Shown here: positions 26,334 through 37,300 of the stretch, piece by piece
Position numbering within the stretch: position 1 is the first letter of the stretch
Layout: every line of letters starts with the position of its first letter
Assembly (NCBI GenBank): GCA_963716925.1
Contig: CAVQUX010000010.1
Coordinates: 682,001-746,000 of the forward strand
DNA length: 64,000 nt
Direction of reading: 5' to 3'
Source: DAISKN01 sp963716925
GTDB taxonomy: Bacteria > Acidobacteriota > Vicinamibacteria > Marinacidobacterales > SMYC01
The notes under the pieces: generated by a model
Told to the model about the DNA's origin: nothing
Database searches by the model: none
What the model saw: the letters and a program-made list of their open reading frames with translations, nothing else
Translations under genes and position numbers: made by a program

Positions 26334-29300
26334 TTTCGAGTCTCTCCCAGAGCCGGCTCGGGCACCGCAGAATCCGTACTCCTACTCTCACCCGCCACGG
26401 CGACGTAATCCTCTCCATCCCTCGAGATGGCGACGGTCACCGTTGCACCGCCGGGGCCGCGGGCCAGGAATCGGCCGGGCTCCTCCGGCTGGAGCTCGAC
26501 ATCGGCGGGCGCGACCCCGATTCCGTTTCCTTCCCGCAGCAGCGCCCGTGCCGCGTCCTTCGCGACAAGCCTCTCGAGGAGCCACCCCACCCGGTCGGTC
26601 GGATTGAGCGTGAGCGCGTACCAGGCGCGCCGCTCGCTTCGGCCCAGGATCAGCATGGCCAGCGCTTTCTGCCACACCGCCCCATGCGCCGTGAAGAAAC
26701 CCGCGGGAAATCCCTGGAGGCGAAGACGGTACCCTCCGCGCACCTGAGGAAGGCTCTCGGTGAGCGTCTCCCCCGCGGGATGGTGCAGGAACCGCAGGAA
26801 CGCCCGCGGGAGGTCGAACCTCCGGTCCTTCCACCCCGAGAAACGGCAGACCAGGCTCTCGACGCCGTTCTCGCGAGCCACGACGTCCAGATCGGAATCG
26901 ACGCCTTCCTCGCCGATGAGGCGAATCCGGGCCCGGCATTCCATTTCCGCCGGTGTCGTTCCAGGGGCACGGTAGAGATGGAGGGCGTCGAGCTGGAAGG
27001 GAAACACCACGTAGCCGCGCTCGAGATGCTCCGCCGTCCAGAAGCCCACGACCTGCCCCGGCTGGTCGAGCAGCACCGGATCGGTAGCGAGAGCGGGAGA
27101 CGCCGTCGAAGCGAACAAGCTGGCGGGAGACAACGTCCTCAGGATCGCCGTCGCTCCGTCCGCGCCCCACCGCTCCATCGAGCCGACGCCCTGAAAGCGC
27201 GGACCGTGGAACATGATCTCCGCGTACAGATTCTCCGGGGCCCATTTCGACTTTCGCTCGCTCGCAAGCTGGAGCTTCGCGGCCGGCGGAGGCTCGGGAT
27301 ACTTCCCTCCGAGGACGACCTTCCCCTCGACGATGGGTGCGGCGCCCTGGGTGCCCGACCCCTCGAAGATCCTCACCTGAACCAGGAGCGCATCGTTTCT
27401 GTCAGGCCCATCAGGCCCATCAGGCCCATTGGGCCCATCGGGACTCTCGACTCTCCGGGCCGCGATCTTGAGCGGGAGCTGGCTCCCGTCGAGCATCATC
27501 CAGCGGTACGCGCGGACGTCTCTCATGCCGATGACTTTCCGGTCCGGGTCCGCCGCGAGAGCGAGCGCCGCCTCGGCGAGCATCTCCATCCCCATGGTGA
27601 GGGGCACCACCGGAAGCCCCGTCAACTCCGGATCGGAGGTGGATACTCCGCGCCCGAGCGCATGGTCTCTAAGGAAGAGGTCTTCCCCGAGGTCGAGGAC
27701 CGCGCTCGCCGAAAGCTCCTCGCCGGCGACGCGCTTCTCGATGGCACGAATGAACGGAAGAGATTTTGGAGCGGGGCTTCCCGCGCTCCCGGTCGAGCGT
27801 CCCTCTAGGTAGCGAATGACGTCCCCGAGCGTCTTCTGCGCGGAGAGCGACTCCATGTCGTCCCCTCCGACGAGCGGGCTCTGCTGCTGTAGCGAGCCCA
27901 GGATCTCCACGCGTTTGATCGAATCGATCCCCAGATCCGCCTCGAGGTCCAGATCCAGCCCGATCATCTCGACCGGGTATCCCGTACGCTCCGAAACGAT
28001 CTTCAGGAGCAGTTCCCGGGTTCCGTCGCTCCCTGGGCTCGAGGCCGCCCGAACCTCCGGAACCTCGACCGCGACCGGGGGCGCCTCGAGGGGAGGCTTT
28101 TCGAGGACCGTCGCTTCCTCGAGACGTCGAGGCGGCGGCGAAACAACCTGCGGGGGCGCGGCGGGGCGGCCGGTGAGGAATCCATCCATCACCTCCTGCT
28201 GCACGGCCAGAAACTGCTCCATCGTCTTCCAGTAGGAGGTCATCACCTCGTCGGAGGGCTGGATGGGCTGGATGCCCTGGATGCCCTGGATGCCCTGGAT
28301 GGAAGTGGTGATGGGGGCCGACTCGCGCGGAATCGAGGCGGGGGACGCTTTGGTCGCGGAATGCGTTCCGTTGGACGGCGGCACGGCGGCATGGATCGAC
28401 GGACCGGAGACCGCCGAGCGCTTCGAGCTCGCCTCGACCGCCGGAGCCCGGCCCCGCAGCTTGGCCGCCAGCTCGTCGGACAATCCCATGGGAATCCAGC
28501 CCACCTCGACCTTCATCGGCCGGCGGGCTTTCTCGGGCGAAGCCCCCGCAGCCATCTTGCGAACCCGCCTTCCCCGGTAGAGCGCATCGAGCTTCACGGG
28601 AACGCCGTGAACCGCGAGCAGACCCACGAAGTGATTGAGCTGCGCTATGCCGGGGCGGCTGAAGGAATCGACGGGCACGGCGAGATGAGGCCGTCCGCGG
28701 AGGGTGTCGTCCACGAAAGAGCTGAGGTTCCCGCGGGGTCCGACTTCGACGAAGATACGGACTCCTTCGTCGTGCATCTTCTCGATCGTCTTGCGGAACT
28801 CGACGGGGCTCATCCAGTGCTTCAACGCGAGCTCCCGGCAGTCCGAGATCTCTTCCGGAAATCGGGAGGCGGAGGCGCAGGAGTAGAGCTCGCAGTCGGG
28901 TGGACGCACGATCCACTCGGAGAGAAAATCCCGCAGGCCCTCGGTGTAGGCCTCGAATGCGGGCGTATGGTAGGGTCGATCGAACGAAAGCCGCTCGTAG
29001 ATCCATCCCCGCCGCTGGACTTCCTCGAGGAAGCGCTCCATTTCGTCCCTTCGGCCGACGACGACCGACTGATGGGGGCAGTTGTCCATCGCGAGAAAGA
29101 TCTCGCCGCGACTTCCTGTAACGGCTCGGAGAGCCTCGGAAACCGCCAGGGAGTCCGCTCCCACGGCGATCAGGTCGGAGGGGGCAACGGCTTCTCTCGC
29201 CCCCTGCCGGTAGTAGAAATCGTTGAGCTGGCGCGCGAACGACGCGACGTCGGCGTCGGTCTCGAGCTTCATCATGCCCGCCGCCCGCATCGCCGCGTAC

Positions 29301-31363
29301 TCACCGGTGCTGTGCCCCAGCATCGCGTCGGGAGCGACGCCGAGGCTCCGCAGAAGCTCGTAGAGGGCCCAATCGGCGGTGAGCACCGCCTCGAAAGCGC
29401 CCTCCATCTGCCACAGCCGCGCCACCGCCTCACGTTCTTCCTCGGGAGAGAACACCGGACGCGGGAAGATGAAGTCGCTCGGGACGTAGCTCCTCTTGTG
29501 TCCGCGGAACACCTCGTCGATGAAATCGAATCTGCGGCGGACTTCGGGAAAATGCGTGCAGAGATCGGACAACATCCCGAGGTACTGGCTTCCTTCGCCG
29601 GGAAAGAGGAACGCGATCCTCTGATCGCGGGCGATCGGCTCGCCCGCGAAATAGATGCCGCGGGCGTCCCGAAGACGGCTCACTTTGGGGTCGGCGAGAC
29701 GCGAAGCGGCGATGCGGAGCTTCTCCCGGAGATCGTCGAGGTCGGAGGCGACGATCGCGAGACGCGCGTCCCCCTCCCCCAGAGGCACGTTGACCGAAGC
29801 TGCAAGGTCCCGGAGCTCGAAGTCGCCCATCGACTCGGTGCGCGCCTCGAGCTCCTGCGTCCGCCGGAGGAGCTCGTCCCGCGTCCGTCCCGTGAGGATC
29901 ACCACCTCGCTCTCCCAGGGCATCAAGCTGTCGGACGGCGCATGGGCCTCCTCCAGGAGAGCGTGGGCGTTGATCCCACCGAATCCGAATGCGTTGACGC
30001 CGCCCCGTCTCGGGGTTTCCCCGTTTCCGTGGATCCAGGGTCTGGTCTCGGTATTGAGGTAGAAGGGCGACGCCTCGAGCCCGAGCTTGGGATTGGGCCT
30101 CTCAACGTTCAGCGTGGGAGGCAGAACGCGATGGTAGAGAGCGAGAGCGGTCTTGATGATGCCGGCGATTCCCGCCGCCGGCATCGCGTGGCCGATCATC
30201 GACTTGACCGAGCCGAGCCCGCACGAGGGAAGCTTTCCCTCTCTTGGTCCGAAGACGCTGGTCAAGGCCTGCACCTCGGTGGCGTCGCCGACCGGCGTTC
30301 CCGTTCCGTGAGCTTCGATGAGGCCCACGCTCCGCGGGTCGACACCCGCGGCTTCGTAGGCTCTCCGCAGAGCGAGCTCTTCTCCTTCGGGACGGGGAGC
30401 CATCACTCCCAGACCGCGTCCGTCGCTCGCGACGCCGACGGACTTCACCGTCGCGTAGATCCTGTTTCCGTCCCGCTCCGCGTCCTCGAGCCGCTTGAGC
30501 ACCACCATGCCCAGGCCTCCACCGAGGACGGTGCCGTCCGCGAGAGCGTCGAAGGGCCGGATCTCCTCGCGGCGCGAGAGAGCCCCGAGCTGGCAGAAGA
30601 GCATGAGCGTCGGGACGGGAGTGGCGACGTGGACCCCTCCCGCGAGGGCCAGGTCGAACTCGCCACTGCGGAGGCCGCGGATGGCGTGCTCGACGGCGAT
30701 GAGCGAGGATGCGCAGGCGGCGTCGACGGTGTAGTTCGGGCCCATCAGGTCCAGGCGATTCGCGATCCTCCCCGCGATGATGTTGGGAATCAGGCCCGGG
30801 GCGGTATCGGCGTTGAACGGCGGCATCTTTCGCTTCAAGTCCGCCCGGATCTCGGCAATCTCGCCCGCGGTGTACTCGGGATGGAGCGTCTCCAGAATCT
30901 CGATGGTCTGATCGACCATCCGCCCGTGCTGTACGACGGTGAGACTACCGCGGTTGAGGTAGGTTCCCTTGCCGAGAATCACCGCCGTCGACCGTCGCTC
31001 GGGGATTACTTCGGAGTAGCCGGCATCCGCGAACGCTTCGCGCGCCACCCGAAGCGCCAGCCACTGGTCGGGCTCTCCCCCCTCGACCGCCCGAGGCATG
31101 ACCCCATTGTCCATGGGATCGAAGGTGGCGATGGGCGCGATGAATCCGCCGCGCTTGCAGTAGACGCGGTCGTTCGCCTTCGACTCGGGGTCGTAGAACA
31201 CGTCCACGTCCCAGGCCTCGGGCGGTGGATCGCCGGTAGCGTCGACCTTCCGCACGATATTCCGCCAGAAAGCCTCCAGGTTCGGGGCGCCGGGAAACAG
31301 GCACGACATCCCGATGATCGCGATTTCGCTTCGTTCGTCCGCCTTCTTGTTCGTCGTTTCCAT
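26330..31363 (-). CDS. Pfa/enediyne-like type I PKS: KS-AT-ACP-DH with degenerate PPTase-like tail
   Basis: 1677 aa. The ketosynthase is at ~12-470 (Cys 218 in DAACASSL; EAHGTGTPVGD; SMIGHAMPAAG). The acyltransferase is at ~583-920 (FLFPGEGSQY, GHSTGEYAA, RPYHTPAF). The ACP is at ~1112-1187 with LGIDSIKRVEIL, the motif typical of polyunsaturated-fatty-acid synthases. A hot-dog dehydratase-like region runs ~1200-1450 (His near 1234 in DHALGRG, then LPVVP). The last ~100 residues resemble a phosphopantetheinyl transferase (WLLERLVAKDAARALL), but the usual SxSH is replaced by VAISRDG. No KR or ER is present, so it must cooperate with the 2764-aa protein. Linkers contain IQG and GPD tandem repeats. 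Confidence 0.9.
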   Translation of the reverse strand: METTNKKADERSEIAIIGMSCLFPGAPNLEAFWRNIVRKVDATGDPPPEAWDVDVFYDPESKANDRVYCKRGGFIAPIATFDPMDNGVMPRAVEGGEPDQWLALRVAREAFADAGYSEVIPERRSTAVILGKGTYLNRGSLTVVQHGRMVDQTIEILETLHPEYTAGEIAEIRADLKRKMPPFNADTAPGLIPNIIAGRIANRLDLMGPNYTVDAACASSLIAVEHAIRGLRSGEFDLALAGGVHVATPVPTLMLFCQLGALSRREEIRPFDALADGTVLGGGLGMVVLKRLEDAERDGNRIYATVKSVGVASDGRGLGVMAPRPEGEELALRRAYEAAGVDPRSVGLIEAHGTGTPVGDATEVQALTSVFGPREGKLPSCGLGSVKSMIGHAMPAAGIAGIIKTALALYHRVLPPTLNVERPNPKLGLEASPFYLNTETRPWIHGNGETPRRGGVNAFGFGGINAHALLEEAHAPSDSLMPWESEVVILTGRTRDELLRRTQELEARTESMGDFELRDLAASVNVPLGEGDARLAIVASDLDDLREKLRIAASRLADPKVSRLRDARGIYFAGEPIARDQRIAFLFPGEGSQYLGMLSDLCTHFPEVRRRFDFIDEVFRGHKRSYVPSDFIFPRPVFSPEEEREAVARLWQMEGAFEAVLTADWALYELLRSLGVAPDAMLGHSTGEYAAMRAAGMMKLETDADVASFARQLNDFYYRQGAREAVAPSDLIAVGADSLAVSEALRAVTGSRGEIFLAMDNCPHQSVVVGRRDEMERFLEEVQRRGWIYERLSFDRPYHTPAFEAYTEGLRDFLSEWIVRPPDCELYSCASASRFPEEISDCRELALKHWMSPVEFRKTIEKMHDEGVRIFVEVGPRGNLSSFVDDTLRGRPHLAVPVDSFSRPGIAQLNHFVGLLAVHGVPVKLDALYRGRRVRKMAAGASPEKARRPMKVEVGWIPMGLSDELAAKLRGRAPAVEASSKRSAVSGPSIHAAVPPSNGTHSATKASPASIPRESAPITTSIQGIQGIQGIQPIQPSDEVMTSYWKTMEQFLAVQQEVMDGFLTGRPAAPPQVVSPPPRRLEEATVLEKPPLEAPPVAVEVPEVRAASSPGSDGTRELLLKIVSERTGYPVEMIGLDLDLEADLGIDSIKRVEILGSLQQQSPLVGGDDMESLSAQKTLGDVIRYLEGRSTGSAGSPAPKSLPFIRAIEKRVAGEELSASAVLDLGEDLFLRDHALGRGVSTSDPELTGLPVVPLTMGMEMLAEAALALAADPDRKVIGMRDVRAYRWMMLDGSQLPLKIAARRVESPDGPNGPDGPDGPDRNDALLVQVRIFEGSGTQGAAPIVEGKVVLGGKYPEPPPAAKLQLASERKSKWAPENLYAEIMFHGPRFQGVGSMERWGADGATAILRTLSPASLFASTASPALATDPVLLDQPGQVVGFWTAEHLERGYVVFPFQLDALHLYRAPGTTPAEMECRARIRLIGEEGVDSDLDVVARENGVESLVCRFSGWKDRRFDLPRAFLRFLHHPAGETLTESLPQVRGGYRLRLQGFPAGFFTAHGAVWQKALAMLILGRSERRAWYALTLNPTDRVGWLLERLVAKDAARALLREGNGIGVAPADVELQPEEPGRFLARGPGGATVTVAISRDGEDYVAVAGESRSTDSAVPEPALGETRK
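27401..27442 (-). repeat. 9-bp tandem repeat inside the PKS frame (GPD units)
   Basis: About four units of a CAGGCCCAT-like 9-mer encode GPN/GPD triplets at residues ~1309-1320 of the 1677-aa synthase, inside the dehydratase-like region. The length stays a multiple of three, so the frame is kept. Confidence 0.7.
28259..28302 (-). repeat. 9-bp tandem repeat inside the PKS linker (IQG units)
   Basis: Perfect or near-perfect CCCTGGATG units encode IQGIQGIQGIQPIQ at residues ~1022-1035, in the linker between AT and ACP. It is likely a flexible spacer that varies in copy number by slippage. Confidence 0.75.
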
Positions 31364-31370
31364 TTGACCT

Positions 31371-34300
31371 TCAGACCGGTCCCGTACTCTTTCCTGCGAC
31401 CAGAAGCCCTGGATCCTGGACTAGCCAGCTCCCGCCCAGGCGATTGAGAGCCCGGGTGCAGACCCCCTCCATTTCTTCCAGAGACCAGAGCAGCCGCCCG
31501 TCGGCGCCGACGAAATGAACGTCGATATAGAAGACGGGGTCGCGCGATTTCTCGAGAACCCGCAGGTAGCAGCGGATGGGCCCGTCGCCGATGGGGGCGT
31601 AGCGCCGGAGACGCGTGAAGCGCGAGGGGAGGGGCGTCTTGTCGACGTTCGCCCTCGCCCAGAGGAGAAACAGCTGAAGGCCGCTGTCGAACACCACGGG
31701 GTCGATGAGCCATTCGCCCGAAGTCACGCCCTTGAGGCAGCGTCCCGGGGGGGAAGGCTGGAGCGTCGCCGCGACGCCCAGGGCGCCGAGGCCCTCGATG
31801 TGGGTGATGCCCTGGAGAAGCGGGCCGTGGAAGAGCCACTGGCGATAGGCCTTCTCCACTCCTCCCTCGAAGCTCGGAAGTGATCCCAGGCTTCCCACCT
31901 CGAAGAGAGGAGCCTCCGGCAGCCGGTCGGAAAGCTCGATGATCGCCCGATAGTGAGGCTTACCGGTGCCCTCCGCGTCTCTCAGCTCGACGTGCACGTC
32001 CACTCCGGGCACCCCCCCGGGTCGATCGTACGAAGCCTCGACCTGGGGCCTCGCGACCACGCTGACCTCGAGCGGACTGCCCGCGAGGACGACCCCCTGG
32101 AGCATTTGGAGCTCCCGCACGCCGGAGACCTGAAGCTCCGGCCAGGCATTCTGAACCACTTCGGCCATGAGCTCCGACGCCACGGCCATGGGCAGCACTT
32201 CCGAGCCGTCGATGCGGTGGTCGGTGAGATAGAGATCCTTCGAAGGATCGAGCCAGCGCCGCGCCCGGACGACGTTGCCGCCGTTCGAGAGAACGGCGTC
32301 GCGCACCAGCGGCAGCCATACCTTCGCCGAGGGCTTGGCAACTGCGGTCGATGGGGGCGGTTCGGCCTCTTTCGAAGCGCTCCAGGATCCGCCGCCGATC
32401 ACCACCTGCGCATCGGAGGCGCCTCCGTTTCGGAGCTCGGCGTCGAAAAGACGACACCCCTCGGCGACGGGGATGAGCTCGACCCCGCGCTTTTCGAACT
32501 CGCGCCGGAGCTCGGCCGAGACCATTCCCGTCTTTTCCCAGGGGCCCCAGCTTATGGAGAAGACCCGGCTCGGCAGCTCCCGGTTCAGCTGCTCCGCGAG
32601 CTCGCCCAGCACCTCGTTCGCGCCGGCGTAGTCGAACTGGCCACGGTTCCCGAAAGTTCCCGCCGCCGAGGCGAAGAACGCGAACGACTGGACTCCCGCG
32701 CGCGCGAGGCGCTTCGCGAGCACGAACGCGCCGTCCACCTTCGTGTCGAAGACCCGATCGAACGACTCCGGGGACTTCTGCGCGACCAGCTTGTCCTCGA
32801 TCACGCCCGCCCCGTGTACGACGACGTCGATTCGGCCTTGCTCGGAGAGTGCCGCAGCGACGTCGCTCTCGCTCCGTATGTCGACGGCGCGGTAGATCGC
32901 CCGCCCGCCCGCGGCCTCGATGCGCTCGATCGTTCGGCGCACTTCCCTTTCCTTGAGTAGCTGCTGATAGCGGGACTCGATGACCGGCAGCGTCGCCGCC
33001 TCGCCCCGGGACTCCGCCTGGGCGATGAGAGCCGCCTTCAGCTCCTGCGGGGACGAGAGCGCGCGCGTCGCCTTCGACTCTTCCCGCGCAGGCACCGGGA
33101 CGCGGCCCCAGAGCAGGAACGTCGACCGGTAGCGCCCCGCCAGATCCACGGCGACTTCGGCGGTGATTCCGCGTGCTCCCCCGACGAGAAGGATCACGCT
33201 CTCGGAACCGAGCTCCATCTCCGGTTTCTCGCGCGGAGCCAGGGGCGCGAGCTTCGGGAGGCGCGCCGTGCGGCGGGCTCCCTGATACACGACCTCGACG
33301 GCAGGATCCTTGGTCGCAAGCTCCTGGAGGATCCGCCGGGCCACCGCCTGCGGCGACTCGGAGCTTTCGATCTCTATCGAGGCGCAGTGGGCGCCGCTCC
33401 ATTCGAGCGCGAGGGTTTTCGCCATACCGCGAAGCGCAGCGTGGCCAGCGAAGGAGAGCCTCGGCGCTTCGCCGCCGTTCGTGGGCATGGAGGCCACGCA
33501 CCACGCGGGCGCGCCCGAGGCAACCTGCCGCTCCAGGTCGCGGGCGATGGAGCGAGCGATGTAGAAGAACCCCTTCACGTCGATGGCGAGCTGCTTCTTC
33601 CAGCCCGCAAGGTCCTCGGGAAGGGTCGAGCTCGAAGCGGACCAGGGCGCGAGATGGACGAGACCGCAGAGGGCGCCTTCGCGCTCGCGTACCGAGCTCA
33701 GGAGCGCATCGACCGCCGTCGGATCGGTCAGATCGATCTCGACCTGCGGACCCTCCGCCGATTGGGGAGACGTCCGAGGCCGAAGGAGAACCGCCCGGCC
33801 GCCTCGCTCGCGGACGAGGGCCACGAGCTCCCTCGCGACGCCGCGCGTATCCTCGGTCACCAGGAGCGTGCCGCTCTCTGCCTTCCATCCCGCGTCGCCG
33901 CCTCCGGCGAGCGGGCGATCGACGAGCTGAAGCGTCCCGCGAGAAAGGCGCGAGCTCTCGATGGTAGCGACTCTGGCCACCTTGGCGGCCTCTCCGGTGC
34001 CAGCGCCGGACGCTGTCGGAGAGGGCCGTGCCGAAGCGCCGTTCGAGCTTCCGGCGGCTCCTTCCAGCCAGTCGACGATCCCGCGGAGCGTCTTGATTCC
34101 GTTCAGCTGCTCCATGGCGTCCTCGCGAAGGGAGCCCTCGGGAAGACACGTACGCTGAACCGTGCCTAGGATCTCGACCCTTTTGATCGAGTCGATTCCG
34201 AGTTCCGCCTCGATGTCGACGTCCAGTCCGAGCATGTCCGGGGGATACCCCGTCCGTTCGCTCACGATCTCGAGGAGCTGGGCTTCGAGCTTGTCGCGCC

Positions 34301-37300
34301 CCGCGGGAACCGAGGGGGTAACCGCCTCGACGGCGGGCGGAGCAGGCGTTTGGCGGACTTGGACGGCGGCCTCGAGGGGCTCGGGAGCCGGGCTCGACGC
34401 TGCTACGGGCGCTTCGGGCGCGCGCATCTCGACGTCCGAGGCGACCTGGCCGGCCGATCCTCTCAAGTACGAGCTCATCACGCTCCTCTGGGTCTCGAGG
34501 AAGCGGTTCATCACGTTCTGGAAATCGAGCATCGCCTGAGATGCAGAATCACCCGCCGCGGCTCGAGCGCTCACCGTCGGCGCCACTCCGGTGGCTCCCG
34601 GCGGGGTCCTGGGTAGGGCGGGCGAAGGGGCGGCGGGCTCGGGCGCGGCTGCGGGAACTGCTCCGGGCTCGACGAAGGAGACCGACACCGGAGGCATCGC
34701 AGCTTGCTGCCGAGGCTCGGAAGAGCGCCGGGCGCGGCTTCCATTCACGATCCACGTGGTCGGCGAAGCCTCCCCCGCGTTCTTCCTGGACTCCCCCGTC
34801 GATCCCATTCGTCCCGCGAACAGGCGATGGAGACTCACGGGCACGCCTTCCGCGGCCAGGATGCCGAGACCGTGCTGGAGCTGCGTCAAGCCAGACCGCC
34901 CGGCAACGTCCATGGCGACGGCTACGTGCGGCAGGCCCTCGAGAATCTGATCGGAGAGGCCGGTGAGAACGTTTCGCGGACCGACCTCGACGAAGAGGCG
35001 CGCGCCGGCATCGTACATGGCGCGCACCTGATCGGCAAAGAGAACCGGCTTCTCCAGGTGATCGGCGAGGATGTCTCGGATCGACCCGGACCGTTCGGGA
35101 TAGGGGCCGGCGGTAACGTTGGAATAAACCGGCTTCCGCGGCGTCCGGAACTCGACCCCCGCGAGGAACTCCGCAAACTTCTTTCTCGCTGGCGCGACGA
35201 TGGGAGAATGGAACGCGCAGGCAACCGGCAAGGCGCGCGCCCGAATGCCGGCGGCCGAGAGCCGCTCGACAGCTGCTTCGATCCCTTCATCGCTTCCGGA
35301 GAGAATCGTCTGGCGCGGAGAATTGAAGTTCGAAAGCCACACCTTTCCATCAGGGGGGAGTGACTGGATTGCCGCGCTCACTTCGGCGGGAGACGCGTCC
35401 GCGGCCGCCATGCCGCCGAGATCCGCGCTCGCAGCCTCGATGATGCTCTTGCCACGTGCCACGGAAAGACGGCAAAGCGTCTCGAAATCGAAGACCCCCG
35501 CAGCGTAGAGCGCCACGTACTCGCCGTAGCTGTGGCCGGCGACCATATCGGGCGCGACTCCCAGGCTTCCGAGCAAGCCGGAAAGCGCGGCGTCCGCGGC
35601 GCCGAGAGCGGGCTGCGCCACGTGGGTTCGAGTAAGCGACTTCTGCTGCTCCTGCGACTGGTTCGGCCCGAAGGCGGGAGGGGGGAACACGAATCGGCTC
35701 AAAGGCTCCTCGAAGCTCCCCTCGAGGGTGCGGTCGGCCGCTTCGAAACACTCCCTCACTTCGGGAAAGTGAACGGCGAGATCGCGCAGCATGTTCGGGT
35801 ACTGCGACCCCTGGCCCGGGAACAGAAACGCGACGCTGCCCCGACCCGGCGTCGCCGAGAAGTAGATTCCCCGCGCGTCGCGAAGGGAGTCGCCCTCGAT
35901 CCCCTTCCTCGCCGCTTCCAGCTTGACGGCGAGATCGGAGACCGAGCCGGCGACGATGGCCAACCGGAGGAGCTCGCTGGAATCCCGCTCGGCTCTCTCG
36001 GATTCCGTCCAGGCGCCATAGGCGAGGTCGAGGAGCGACGCTCCCTTCTCTCGGGCGGCGATCGACATACGGTCGATGCGAGCGGCGATTTCCTCCCGCG
36101 ACCGGCCGGCGATGAGAACGATCTCGGTCGGCCAGCTTCGGACCATGGTTCTCGGCGGCGCGACGTCTTGCGTGTACTCTTCGAGCACCGCGTGGAAGTT
36201 CGTGCCGCCGAACCCGAACGAGCTGACACCGGCGCGGCGAGGATGGTCGCTCGCGTGCACCCACGGACGCGTCTCCGAGTTCACGTAGAGCGGGCCGTCG
36301 TCGAGCCGCGCGCCGGGGCTGGGCGCGGTCACGCCGAGCGTGGGCGGCAGTATCTTGTGGTGGAGGGCGAGAGCCACCTTGACGAGGCTGGCGACTCCGG
36401 CGGTCGCCTTGGTGTGGCCGATCATCGATTTCACGGAGCCGACGGCGGCGCTGCGAGGACCGGCTCCGGCTTCGTCGAGAACCGTCGTCAGCGCGAGCGC
36501 TTCGGATCGATCTCCCACCACCGTTCCCGTTCCGTGCGCTTCGAAGAGGCCCACGGTCGTGGGAGAAACTCCGGCTTTGCGATAGGCGCGCTTCAACGCC
36601 GCCACCTGGCCCTCGGGCCGCGGCGCCGTCATGCCCTTGGCGCGCCCGTCGCTCGACCCCCCGGTCCCGCGGATCACGGCGTAGACCCGGTCGCCGTCGC
36701 GCTCGGCGTCCTCGAGACGCTTCAGAACCAGCATCCCGATCCCTTCGCTGATGGCGATTCCGTCGGCCTCGGCGTCGAACGTCCGCGCGCGGCCCGTGGG
36801 AGACAGGGCTCGGGTCTTGCTGAAGCAGAGATAGCCGAAGGGATTCTGGGTGGTGTCCACTCCCCCGACGAGGACCATGTCGCTCGAATGCGTCTCCAGC
36901 TCCCTCACCGCCAGGTGGACGGCGGCCAGAGACGAAGCGCAGGCCGCGTCGACGACGTAGTTCACCCCTCCGAAATCGAAGCGGTTCGCAATCCGCCCCG
37001 CGGCCACGTTGAGGAGCAGCCCGGCGAAAGAGTCTTCGGTCCATTCGGGCAGAAGCCCGTTCGTGCGCTCGATGAGACTCGGCGCCTGCGTGCCGACGAC
37101 GAGCGGAAGGCTCGAGCGCAGCAGGTACCCGGCGCCGAGATCGCCCGTACCGCCACTCGCGCCGAGAATCACCGACGTTCGCGATCGATCGAAGGGCCGC
37201 TCCCCGTAGCCCGCGTCCTCGATGGCGAGGCGCGCCGCCTTCAGCGCCAGGAGCTGCATGGGGTCGACGGATTTCAGCGAGTTCGGCGGCATGCCGAACT

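Noticed and set aside
27401..28302. Collagen-like or CRISPR-like arrays in the PKS gene
   Set aside because: They are short 9-bp in-frame repeats translated as IQG and GPD linkers, not an array or a separate gene.
28361..31447. A 1028-codon open frame on the plus strand opposite the second synthase
   Set aside because: The minus strand has full KS and AT active sites; the plus frame is compositional only.
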